Of a DNA stretch of 64,000 bases, positions 26,965 to 35,789 are shown in pieces. This DNA comes from Pectobacterium cacticida (GTDB lineage: Bacteria > Pseudomonadota > Gammaproteobacteria > Enterobacterales > Enterobacteriaceae), in the NCBI RefSeq assembly GCF_036885195.1, contig NZ_CP133656.1, positions 2,170,001 to 2,234,000 of the forward strand, in the 5' to 3' direction. A program made the translations under genes and the position numbers. The notes under the pieces are model-generated. The model did not search any database and was not told where the DNA came from. It saw nothing but the letters and a program-made list of their open reading frames with translations. The first letter of the stretch is position 1, and every line of letters starts with the position of its first letter.

Positions 26965-27798
26965 ATGTCTGAGCGTAAAGGTACTTCCGATGAGGTCCAT
27001 CCAGATAGTATTAACAGACGACTTGTACCGTACACCGGTGAGTATACGCAATGGCAATGGGGGCAGAACCACCGCCACAGAAAGGCGCAATTGTTGTATT
27101 CCGTTCTGGGGGCTATTCACTGTAAAACTGAAAATGGCGTATGGATTGTACCGCCGCAATGTGCGGTATGGATCCCCGGTAAAACGCTTCATGCGGTGAG
27201 CGGTGTAGGTAATGCAAAATGTTATTGTTTTTACATTCAACCAGAAGGCATATCTGACTTACCAACCGATTGTTGCACTCTTTCCGTTTCCCCTCTTTTA
27301 CGCGAATTACTCTTGAAAGCCGTACAATTTCCATCAACTTATACCCTCGGTGGCGCACAGGAGCGGTTAATACTGACTCTTATCGATGAAATAGTGTGCG
27401 CGCCCAAAGAAGAACTGAGTTTCCCATTGCCGAAAGATCCCCGTTTGCAACAGTTAGCAGCAACGTTACTATCCATGCCTTCTGATAAAACAAGCAAAAG
27501 TGAATGGGCTCAGCGTATCGGGATGAGTGAAAGAAACATGAGCCGACGGCTAATGAATGAAGTAGGCCTGAGTTTTGGAGACTGGCGCCGTCAATTGCAC
27601 ATTATACTTTCACTGCAATGGCTCATGAACGGAAGCAGTGTCAAAAATGTAGCCCTTAGACTCGGTTATGAAAGCGCCAGTAGTTTCATAACTATGTTTC
27701 GCAAAGCTGTGGGCGAATCACCCGCCAGATATTTAACGCAAAGAATGAAGGATATAGTGGATCTTCCCGTACCGGCCATTTCAATGTCGAATGAATGA
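26965..27798 (+). CDS. AraC-family transcriptional regulator divergent from azoR
   Basis: 277-aa regulator. N-terminal cupin-like effector domain (residues about 20-120, with the WIVPPQCAVWIPGKTLH stretch) and C-terminal AraC double helix-turn-helix (about 165-265, ending GYESASSFITMFRKAVGESPARY). Divergent arrangement with azoR over 232 bases suggests local control. A perfect palindrome CAACATGTTG (26835-26844) lies in the shared region. No effector can be named. Confidence 0.85.
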   Translation: MSERKGTSDEVHPDSINRRLVPYTGEYTQWQWGQNHRHRKAQLLYSVLGAIHCKTENGVWIVPPQCAVWIPGKTLHAVSGVGNAKCYCFYIQPEGISDLPTDCCTLSVSPLLRELLLKAVQFPSTYTLGGAQERLILTLIDEIVCAPKEELSFPLPKDPRLQQLAATLLSMPSDKTSKSEWAQRIGMSERNMSRRLMNEVGLSFGDWRRQLHIILSLQWLMNGSSVKNVALRLGYESASSFITMFRKAVGESPARYLTQRMKDIVDLPVPAISMSNE

Positions 27799-28049
27799 GT
27801 CTCGATGGCAAAAATTAAGAGATTAAACGAGTAGATTGGCGAAACATCAGAAACCACAACCTAATCCGATCGACTTATCAGGGGCATCTGCGAGTTATAT
27901 GGGGAGAGTAAAATCGAAGGTTATGGGCACATTTACTGCATGAGAAAGAAACCGACACAAATCGCACTATAAAAGCGCGCAAGCCAGACCAGCATAAACA
28001 TGGGCTGGCGCTATCAGTAAAGCCCATCAAAGGACAGGCCTTAACGCGA

Positions 28050-28841
28050 TTAGAATGGGTAATCGTGGTAACCCATTTGCTCAGAGATATTTCTAGCGGC
28101 CGTATGTAACATGGCAACATATTCGTGTTTGTTTTCTTCTGAAAAGCGAATCGTTGGAAAAGAAATACTGAGACCCGCAATCACTACTCCAAAACGGTCA
28201 AACACCGGGACGCCGATACAACGTAACCCTTCTTCCTGCTCTTCGTTATCTTCGCCATAACCTTGCCCACGGACAACATCAAGTTGTTTAAGAAGATCGT
28301 CAGCAGAACACAGCGTATGTGGCGTGCTCTGCGTGAACTCAACCGTAGACAGAATCTCTTCCACTTCGCTGCGATCGCGCCATGCCAACAATACTTTACC
28401 AATCGCGGTACTATGCAACGGATTGCGGCGGCCAATACGCGAATACATACGCAGGTTGTACATCGAGTCTATTTTATGAACATAAACGATGCTGTCTTCA
28501 TCCAGTGCGCCGAGGTGGATCGTTTCCCGCGTTAGCGCAGACAACTCGCGCATCTGAATATCCGCACTGCGAATTAAATCTACGTTCTGTAATGCCTTAG
28601 CGCCAAGTTCAAATAACTTAAGCGTCAAAGAATATTTCTCTGACTCACCTTCCTGCGCAACATAGCCCAAGGACTTCATCGTCTGAAGAAAGCGGTAAAC
28701 AGTACTCTTAGACATCATGACACGCTGAGAAAGTTCAGTAATGCCAATTTCTCTCTCTTCACCTAATGCCTGTAAAATGCCAAAGACCTTTAAAACGGAC
28801 GACACGGAATCGGGTTGTTTATCTAAATCTGCAATAGCCAT
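28050..28841 (-). CDS. kdgR: Pectin/KDG regulator KdgR (IclR family)
   Basis: 263-aa IclR-family repressor, the E. coli and Dickeya length. The winged helix-turn-helix spans about residues 14-75 (GITELSQRVMMSKSTVYRFL), followed by the effector domain that binds 2-keto-3-deoxygluconate. It represses pectin degradation genes by binding AATRAAAYRNYRTTTYATT-type operators, four of which I find in this window. It lies beside ogl. Confidence 0.97.
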   Translation of the reverse strand: MAIADLDKQPDSVSSVLKVFGILQALGEEREIGITELSQRVMMSKSTVYRFLQTMKSLGYVAQEGESEKYSLTLKLFELGAKALQNVDLIRSADIQMRELSALTRETIHLGALDEDSIVYVHKIDSMYNLRMYSRIGRRNPLHSTAIGKVLLAWRDRSEVEEILSTVEFTQSTPHTLCSADDLLKQLDVVRGQGYGEDNEEQEEGLRCIGVPVFDRFGVVIAGLSISFPTIRFSEENKHEYVAMLHTAARNISEQMGYHDYPF

Positions 28842-29012
28842 TTTTGTGGTTACCCTACTCAGGATTTTTTGTTTTAAAAAAAATAGAACAACGGTTTTAG
28901 TATAAAGGGAACACTTTGATTATGGCAATGGAGTAACACAATAATTAGGTGAAGTCTGAAGAATAATCTTCACCGTGACTGACAATATTGTGTAAATAAA
29001 TATGTTAATGAC

Positions 29013-29035
29013 CTGCGCCATAAAATATGGCGCAG
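29013..29035 (-). terminator. Hairpin after ogl
   Basis: CTGCGCCATA / TATGGCGCAG, a 10-bp stem with a 3-base loop, 14 bases beyond the ogl stop. The T run after it is poor. Confidence 0.55.
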
Positions 29036-29048
29036 ATTTCCAGCTTAA

Positions 29049-30215
29049 TTAGTTCCAGACGGAATCAGGCACCCTGGCCAGATACAGCGCTGGCTTGCCA
29101 TCGACGTCAGAGGTAAACAGGACTTGTTTATTATCCGGCGTGAAAGAGGGATGTGGATGAGTCACCTGACGATCTCCTTCCAACACCTTCCAAGAGGTAT
29201 TGTGTTGTGCAATACGATGCTCTTTACCGGTTTTCAGGTTAAACACATAAAGAAACGGATCATTCTCGATTTTGTAACCACCGTCATCTTGTACATCAAC
29301 AGGCGCATCGGAACCATCACCAACCAGCAGCGTACCATCATAATTGCTCATCAGATGGGAACATGGCGGCATGACACGCAATTGGCGATCTTCCAGCGTC
29401 ACGGGATCGATACTACGGATGTAGCGATTGTTATCACCTTTGAGGTAGGAAACATAAATCATTGCAGAACCATCTGGTACCCAGAATTCGTGAGTACAAC
29501 TTTCACCTTCTGCATGCTCTTTCACCTTACGCATATTCGTGCCATCTTCGTTGATGAACCACATACGCGCATCCACCAGATCATGCGGCCCTTCGTGGCA
29601 GAAAGCGACAGTATTATCGTCGCCTGGACGGTAAATGGGGTGCCCTAACCACTGATTTTCCTGCAGAATCGTCGTCGCTTCACCCGTAACTAAATCGACG
29701 CGAATCAGACGACAGCATGGGTTAGTGAAGTAGAATTCCTGGAATTTTTTCCAATCAGTTAATGGCTTCCAGTCTTCTTTCTTGATTTCTATACCAACCA
29801 TTTTAGTACAATCGGAATTCGCCACCCAGGTACCGTAACCAACCCAATCGTCCGGCACCTGATAAATCGTTTTTTCTTCCAATGTGGCCAAGTCAACACG
29901 CATCAAATCGCGGGTATTCTTGACATAATACAGCGCATCATCATTCGGAGATAAAAATCCACCGAACGTGTTGTCACCTTTGCCCTCTGTTAACTGTGTG
30001 GCGCTTTGCGCCTTCAAATCCAGCAGATAATAGTTCCATGGGCCATCAAACGCTGCGCCAAACAACAGCTTACTACCATCATTAGAAAAACATTTTTGGT
30101 AGAAATAGTTGCGATGACAGATAACATCGGGCGGGGTTAAACGTACAACTTCAGTTCCGGTTGCTGCATCCTGATAGGTATGAAACGTTAGGGGGATTTT
30201 GTTACCTTTGGCCAT
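29049..30215 (-). CDS. ogl: Oligogalacturonate lyase
   Basis: 388-aa cytoplasmic lyase (polysaccharide lyase family 22, seven-bladed beta-propeller) that splits unsaturated digalacturonate into monomers. I start it at the ATG 30215 (MAKGNKIPLTFHTYQD), which has an AAAGGA ribosome site and gives the Dickeya length; the open frame continues upstream without support. Repeated WD-like blades (DGSKLLFGAAFDG, DNTFGGFLSPNDD) and conserved histidines are visible. A near-perfect KdgR operator lies about 160 bases upstream. Confidence 0.97.
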   Translation of the reverse strand: MAKGNKIPLTFHTYQDAATGTEVVRLTPPDVICHRNYFYQKCFSNDGSKLLFGAAFDGPWNYYLLDLKAQSATQLTEGKGDNTFGGFLSPNDDALYYVKNTRDLMRVDLATLEEKTIYQVPDDWVGYGTWVANSDCTKMVGIEIKKEDWKPLTDWKKFQEFYFTNPCCRLIRVDLVTGEATTILQENQWLGHPIYRPGDDNTVAFCHEGPHDLVDARMWFINEDGTNMRKVKEHAEGESCTHEFWVPDGSAMIYVSYLKGDNNRYIRSIDPVTLEDRQLRVMPPCSHLMSNYDGTLLVGDGSDAPVDVQDDGGYKIENDPFLYVFNLKTGKEHRIAQHNTSWKVLEGDRQVTHPHPSFTPDNKQVLFTSDVDGKPALYLARVPDSVWN

Positions 30216-30373
30216 CTGTAAATCCTTTGAACTTGTCATGAAGAATCTGACGTCGCACGTGCTTACTCCTCGATAAGCGGATATTCTGAGCATGTGAAAA
30301 CGAGCTGCCCCGGAGCCACATTATTCAGGAAACCCTATCCCACCTGACGTGAGACGCCTGTTATACCGGCATT

Positions 30374-30392
30374 ATAGAAACAATGTTTCATT
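30374..30392. promoter_or_regulatory. KdgR operator of ogl
   Basis: ATAGAAACAATGTTTCATT matches the KdgR consensus at 17 of 19 positions. A second, weaker match lies near 30416-30434. Confidence 0.82.
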
Positions 30393-30514
30393 TTTCCGTG
30401 ATCGTAGTTTTATTTTATAAAACATTCTACCTATTTTCACCACCTGTTTGCGGCATCGTGAAAACGAGTAATGGGTAAACAGAAGAAATACAGAGCGGCC
30501 GAATCAACAGACGT

Positions 30515-30543
30515 AAAAATATCAAAGGCCCGAATGGGCCTTT
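30515..30543 (-). terminator. Terminator of htpX
   Basis: AAAGGCCC / GGGCCTTT with loop of 4, followed on the minus strand by GATATTTTT. Confidence 0.82.
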
Positions 30544-30563
30544 GGGAAGAGAAATCTAAGCAA

Positions 30564-31445
30564 TTATTTCAGGTAATCGCCAGCACGCAGCGCAGCAATA
30601 CGCTTATCCAACGGTGGGTGTGACATAAACAATTCGCTAAACGACTTCGATTTTCCATTAATACAAAAAGCCATCATGCTACTCTCTTCCTGCGGTTCAT
30701 AGCTGGTCTTCAAACGTTGCAAAGCGGCAATCATTTTCTCACGCCCTACGAGCTTGGCTGACCCTGCATCCGCATGGAATTCACGATAACGTGAGAACCA
30801 CATGGTGATGATGCTGGCAAGAATACCAAACACCAGTTCCAATACGGTTGCCACAGCAAAATAAACCAGCGGATTCCCGTTACTGCTTTCCGCTTCATCG
30901 CGGTTGCCTGATAGAAAGCCAGAAACCACCTGAGCGATAAGGCGAGAAATAAAGATGACGAAGGTATTCACAACACCCTGTACCAACGTCATAGTCACCA
31001 TGTCGCCATTGGCAATATGGCTAATTTCATGTGCAATAACGGCTTCAGCTTCATCACGGCTCATATTTTGCAGCAAACCGGTACTTACCGCGACCAGTGA
31101 AGCATCACGTCGGGCGCCAGTTGCAAATGCATTAATGTCGGGCGCATGGTAGATAGCCACCTGTGGCATCGCGATGCCAACTTGTTGTGCCTGCGCACGA
31201 ACGGTTTCCACCAGCCAACGTTCCGTTTCGTTACGTGGTTGTTCAATCACTTCACCGCCAACGGACCGTAACGCCATCCATTTAGACATCAGCAGCGAAA
31301 CAAACGCACCGCCAAAGCCAAACAGCCCAGCCATTATCATTAAGCCCTGGACACTGCTGGACTGAATTCCCGTCAGGCTAAGTACTAGCCCAAAAACCAA
31401 CATCACCGCCAGGTTGGTGATCAGGAAAAGCGCAATACGCATCAT
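30564..31445 (-). CDS. htpX: Inner membrane zinc metalloprotease HtpX
   Basis: 293-aa M48 protease for quality control of membrane proteins, overlapping in role with FtsH. Two N-terminal membrane segments precede the active-site HEISH (in VIAHEISHIANGD); the third zinc ligand glutamate is in the YREFHADAGSAKL region. Length equals E. coli. In E. coli htpX neighbours prc; here the two are 24 kb apart. Confidence 0.97.
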   Translation of the reverse strand: MMRIALFLITNLAVMLVFGLVLSLTGIQSSSVQGLMIMAGLFGFGGAFVSLLMSKWMALRSVGGEVIEQPRNETERWLVETVRAQAQQVGIAMPQVAIYHAPDINAFATGARRDASLVAVSTGLLQNMSRDEAEAVIAHEISHIANGDMVTMTLVQGVVNTFVIFISRLIAQVVSGFLSGNRDEAESSNGNPLVYFAVATVLELVFGILASIITMWFSRYREFHADAGSAKLVGREKMIAALQRLKTSYEPQEESSMMAFCINGKSKSFSELFMSHPPLDKRIAALRAGDYLK

Positions 31446-31673
31446 AAGGGTCTAATTTCCTCTTGCAGAAAGATAAGGTTTGCAACATCTACGTCGTATC
31501 GTATGGGTTGCCGTGGCATTTTCAAGCATTCTTAACTTTTCAGTGACTAAAACCACATAACTTTACACTTTTTAAGGGGAAATCAGCCTTTTCGCTTTTT
31601 TTGGCCCTGCGGAGACAACCGATAATACGAGCTAGCGTAGGCGGCGGATGAGCGTCAACGGGGAAACAAATAC

Positions 31674-31709
31674 TTTACACCAGGCCATATATTAATGACC
31701 TGGCGTAAA
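31674..31709 (-). terminator. Hairpin after the yhjX-type gene
   Basis: 15-bp stem TTTACGCCAGGTCAT / ATGGCCTGGTGTAAA with two G-U pairs and a 6-base loop, about 35 bases past the gene end. The T run after it is weak. Confidence 0.6.
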
Positions 31710-31743
31710 ATCACGTTAGCAGTACGATTGGTTCGTTTTTAGT

Positions 31744-32968
31744 TTAGCTTCGTCCATGCACCATATCAGCACGTATTGAATCACTAATAGGTTGATATTT
31801 TGGAGGTTTAATCCATAGCGTAATCAGCAACGAAACAATCGACATGGCGATGATCGCCATAAATGTGGCCTGAAAGCCGCCTAGCTGCGCGGCAATAAAT
31901 GAACCAGATAGCGCACCGATGCCAAATCCCTGATAAATGACGCCATAGTTTTTGCTGTGATTTTTCAGGCCAAAAAAAATCGCCGACAATCGCTGGGAAT
32001 ACAGTAATATTACCGCCAAAGCAAAAAGCTATCGCACTAACACAAATAAAGAAAAGGATTGGATTTAACGGTAAGAAAGACATCACTGAAACAGCGAGAA
32101 TCGTCACAAACAGCGTAAAACTGACCACCCGCATACGCCCAACATTATCGGAGAGCGCCCCAAGGATAATGCGGCCAACGGTATTAAAAATGGCAATTGC
32201 AGAGACAGCGTTGGCTGCCGTCGTTATATCCATGCCAGCCATTTGCACACCAATATCTTTCACAATACCAATTAAATACAGCCCGCTCATGCAAGCGGTA
32301 AAAAAGATAATAAACAATAAATACGACTCTTTGGTTGCCAGCATTTCGGCCAAAGAGAAATCTCGTGACTGCCCCTGAGACATCGTCTGCTGAACCCCAC
32401 TGACAGCAGGTTCTTTAAGCAATGAACCGCCAATCAAAATCATTGCCATCACAATGATTCCCCAGTAGAAAAAGGCGGCTGAAACGCCGACTTCCGCAAT
32501 TAGAAAGCTGTTAACATATTTAAATAACAGGCTTCCCGTACCAAATGCGCCAACGGAAATCCCGGCAATCAGCCCTTTGCGATTAGGAAACCATTTAATC
32601 AAATTAGACAGCGTGGTTATGTAAGCCGTGCCGTCGGCAAATCCCACGACACCGCCCATCAGCAGATAGATCAACGCCAAAGACGGGCTGACTGAACTTG
32701 CTATCAGCCCCGTCCCCAGCGCGATCCCGGCAATAATAGTCAACCGACGTAGGCCTATCCGCTCCTGAAATTTTCCGGCAAACAGTGTGGCAAATGCCAG
32801 ACAGAAACTGGTGATGGAAAAGGTTGTCGCGACAGAGCTCAGCGTCCAACCAAATTTATCTACCAATGGCTGGTTAAATAAACTCCAAGTGTAGATTGTA
32901 CCCAGCCCCATCTGGGTGATAATAGTGCCAAGGACAATCCATCCCCGATTTACAGATCTTGTAGTCAT
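31744..32968 (-). pseudogene. yhjX: YhjX-type MFS transporter, frameshifted
   Basis: Oxalate/formate-antiporter-family carrier, about 407 aa when repaired, close to E. coli YhjX (a pyruvate-responsive YpdAB target). It starts at the ATG 32968 (MTTRSVNRGW) behind AAGGGGAAAA. The frame is intact through GGNITVFPAIVGDFF, then breaks at a run of eight T (minus strand; A at 31972-31979). Seven T would continue as GLKNHSKNYGVIYQGFGIGA, which is exactly the family sequence found in the next frame down to 31744. As read, translation switches to unrelated residues (WPEKSQQKLWRH) and loses the last two membrane segments. It may be a real mutation, a sequencing error, or be rescued by slippage. Confidence 0.85.
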
Positions 32969-33079
32969 GGGTTTTCCCCTTACATCGAAATTGGCCCGAT
33001 TCACTCGGCGCGCTAAAAATACAAGCTGAAGTGGAGTGACAAAAACCCGTCAAAACACGCTCAACTATGGTCTGACGCC

Positions 33080-33085
33080 AGTATA
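33080..33085 (-). promoter_or_regulatory. Predicted -10 box of the yhjX-type gene
   Basis: TATACT on the minus strand, 33 bases downstream of the YpdB-type repeat. The matching -35 (ATCATC, 33103-33108) is poor, as expected for an activated promoter. Confidence 0.5.
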
Positions 33086-33118
33086 CAAGGGGGCTGAGCG
33101 GGGATGATCGAATGGGGA

Positions 33119-33149
33119 ATGAGATGCCTGAAACGGGGAATGAAACGCC
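33119..33149 (-). promoter_or_regulatory. YpdB-type direct repeat before yhjX
   Basis: Minus strand: GGCGTTTCAT, 11 bases, then GGCATCTCAT. This is the GGCATTTCAT-N11-GGCATTTCAT motif reported for E. coli YpdB at yhjX, as I recall it, with one mismatch in each half. It begins 2 bases past the ypdB stop codon and lies 150 bases before the yhjX-type start. Confidence 0.8.
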
Positions 33150-33150
33150 T

Positions 33151-33900
33151 TTAAAGGCGCATCAATGACCTAAATGCCTTTATTTTGCTTCGGCTTACCG
33201 GGACTTCGAAATCCAGATCGTTTAATCGCAGAATATAAGTGTTGTTAAACCACGGCACAATTTCACGAATTTTCGTCAAATTAACACAGTATGAGCGATG
33301 ACAGCGGAAGAAGTAGTCTTCAGGCAATCGGTTACAAAATTCTGTAATATTCATCGGCATAATAAATTCCTCTCGTCGCGTGTACACCAGCGTGACTTTC
33401 TCCTGCGCCGCAGCGTAATAAATATTATTAATATCCGTGACGATAATCCGCTCATCTTTCATTAAATTTATCGTTTGCTGCGCGCTCCTGGGGACACCGG
33501 CATGTGCGCCTATTTCAGCCACAGAGGCATTCTTCTGCTGTAGCCATGCTGCCTCTAACTTATGCAACATAGTGATGATACGTGATTCATGGTATGGCTT
33601 AAGAATGTAATCAAAGGCTTCAACCTCAAAGGCCTCGACCGCATGTTCTTTGTATGCTGTGATAAAAATCATGTAGGGTTTATGCGCAAACTTGCTAATG
33701 TTTTGTGCCAGCAAAACGCCATCTAATGAGGGGATATTAATATCCAGAAAAATCGCATCGACCTCATTATTTTGCAAATATTTCAGAACATCTAACCCGT
33801 CATCAAATACCGCTTCAATCGTAATTTTACTATGCTGACGAATAAGGTAACTCAATTCCTGTTGCGCAAGGAACTCATCTTCAACAATAATAGCTTTCAT
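33151..33900 (-). CDS. ypdB: LytTR response regulator YpdB
   Basis: 249-aa regulator: receiver domain (about 1-120, phospho-acceptor Asp in AIFLDINIPSLDG, near D53) and LytTR DNA-binding domain (about 140-249). The sequence follows E. coli YpdB almost throughout (MKAIIVEDEFLAQQELSYLI). In E. coli it responds to extracellular pyruvate through YpdA and activates yhjX. The start overlaps the ypdA stop by 4 bases. Its E. coli target gene lies directly downstream here. Confidence 0.95.
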   Translation of the reverse strand: MKAIIVEDEFLAQQELSYLIRQHSKITIEAVFDDGLDVLKYLQNNEVDAIFLDINIPSLDGVLLAQNISKFAHKPYMIFITAYKEHAVEAFEVEAFDYILKPYHESRIITMLHKLEAAWLQQKNASVAEIGAHAGVPRSAQQTINLMKDERIIVTDINNIYYAAAQEKVTLVYTRREEFIMPMNITEFCNRLPEDYFFRCHRSYCVNLTKIREIVPWFNNTYILRLNDLDFEVPVSRSKIKAFRSLMRL

Positions 33901-35639
33901 GACAGCTCTCTATTTTCGGTGGTAGAAGACACCGTATGAAGGACCTTAATGGTGTCCGGTAGAGCCGACGGCGTCCTCTCTTCCCGTGGGATATAAAAAT
34001 AAATTTCAGTTCCAGGCTCTAACCGCCGAATATGCAATCCTTCGCCATAGCGCAAACGCACTCTGTGGTGTACGTTCAGCAAACCTATTTTATTTCCCGG
34101 TACTTCATTGCGCGCCACGCGATCCATCGTTTCCTGACTGATACCATGTCCCGTATCCTTGACCGCGACCAATAGCCTATCGCCCTGATCCTTAACCGAC
34201 AATACCACTGTTCCCTTGCCTTTACACGGCTGAATGCCATGCACTATCGCATTTTCAACCAGCGGTTGAATCAATAAGCTCGGTATTTTATAAACGATAT
34301 CATCATCGATATCGTAAATTACCGTCAATTTGTCCCCAAATCTAGCCTTCTCAATCGCGATATAATCTTGAATTTGATACAGCTCTTTCTTTATATCGAT
34401 CAGCGCATCGTCATTGAGCTCAAGGTTATAACGTAAATAACGCGACAGGTTAATCACCAACTGGCGCGCGGTATCGGGGTTTATACGGATGGATGAAGAG
34501 ATCGCATTCAGTGCATTAAAAAGAAAGTGCGGATTGATTTTACTTTGCAGCGCTCTCAGTTCTGCCTTGTTTGCCATATCGCGCAATTGTTCTGTGCGAG
34601 ATACTTCAATTTGCGTTGACATAATTTGCGATAGACCGACGGCCATCACACGCAATGAATAGGTAATTTTATGTGCATGGCGATAATAAATTTTCAGCGT
34701 ACCGGTTACCTGCCCATGTTCCCACAGTGGAATAACAATCATCGAATGAATTTCTGGCGTGAGATGCTGTTCATCATTATTTTTAATAATGATTTTTCCA
34801 TCATGAATTGCCTGTTGCGTCATCGGACTGATAATATCGTGACCGATATTATACTTATCACTCCCCAGTCCCACATAGGCCTGAATGTGCTGTGTATTGG
34901 TGATTGCTACCGCATCAGCATTAATCTCAGTACGAATAATCTGGCAAATGGCTGTTAGTGAATCGCTATTAATATTACGGAAATATGGCAAGGTTTTGTG
35001 TGCTATATCCAACGCCAGTTTGGCCTGCCTAGCGGCAATCGTTTCCTTTTCATTCGCAACCCCCTGTACCAGCAATACAATCAATCCAATACAGATGGAG
35101 CCTAAAATCATCGGAACGGCTATTTTAGAGACGATATCCAAACCTAACGCTATCGGTGTCGCCCAAACCACCACCAGCAACATAGTCAATGACTCGCACA
35201 GCATTCCCCCCAAAATCCCGATGCTCCACTGCTGTTCTTTTTTCACTTTTTTATTGATATAGCCAGAAATGATGCCAGCGATAATACTGGTAATCAAACA
35301 CGGTACGGAGGTGATGCCATCCATATCAATTACGTAACGGTGTACTCCTGCAATAATGCCGGTTGCGATTCCGACCCAAGGTCCGAAAAGAATACCGCCG
35401 GACATCACGGCGATAACACGCACGTTTACCAGCGACCCTTCAACATTTATGCCGGAATAGGTACCAAACAATGCAAACAGCGAAAAAATCGCCGTTACCG
35501 TTGCACGCTCTCTCGGCGAATGCTGCTCTTTTTGCAGCAACTGGCGAAACGGGCGCATCCTCGTGAGAAAGAACAGACAGATCAACATCAGGGCTGCGCG
35601 ATCAAAGACCGCAAGGAGCATTTCAAATATGTCGTGCAC
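33897..35639 (-). CDS. ypdA: LytS-type sensor kinase YpdA
   Basis: 580-aa membrane sensor kinase. N-terminal 5TM-5TMR_LYT domain (about 1-200), GAF domain (about 215-350), then the His_kinase region with LQSKINPHFLFNALNA (phospho-acceptor H in PHFLFN) and a HATPase domain near 460-560. It follows E. coli YpdA closely, so it is YpdA and not the related BtsS. It forms an operon with ypdB (4-base overlap). Confidence 0.95.
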   Translation of the reverse strand: MHDIFEMLLAVFDRAALMLICLFFLTRMRPFRQLLQKEQHSPRERATVTAIFSLFALFGTYSGINVEGSLVNVRVIAVMSGGILFGPWVGIATGIIAGVHRYVIDMDGITSVPCLITSIIAGIISGYINKKVKKEQQWSIGILGGMLCESLTMLLVVVWATPIALGLDIVSKIAVPMILGSICIGLIVLLVQGVANEKETIAARQAKLALDIAHKTLPYFRNINSDSLTAICQIIRTEINADAVAITNTQHIQAYVGLGSDKYNIGHDIISPMTQQAIHDGKIIIKNNDEQHLTPEIHSMIVIPLWEHGQVTGTLKIYYRHAHKITYSLRVMAVGLSQIMSTQIEVSRTEQLRDMANKAELRALQSKINPHFLFNALNAISSSIRINPDTARQLVINLSRYLRYNLELNDDALIDIKKELYQIQDYIAIEKARFGDKLTVIYDIDDDIVYKIPSLLIQPLVENAIVHGIQPCKGKGTVVLSVKDQGDRLLVAVKDTGHGISQETMDRVARNEVPGNKIGLLNVHHRVRLRYGEGLHIRRLEPGTEIYFYIPREERTPSALPDTIKVLHTVSSTTENRELS

Positions 35640-35789
35640 GAGATATCCGGTACTGAATTACAAACCCGCACTATAGAAAAAATGTGATCGAGATTCCACT
35701 AATTAGCTTACTCAGAGGATGAGTTGTGCAGAATATAAACGCTCCCCGTTGGAAAGCGTAGAATTTCGATTATCGTAGATTGCACAGAC

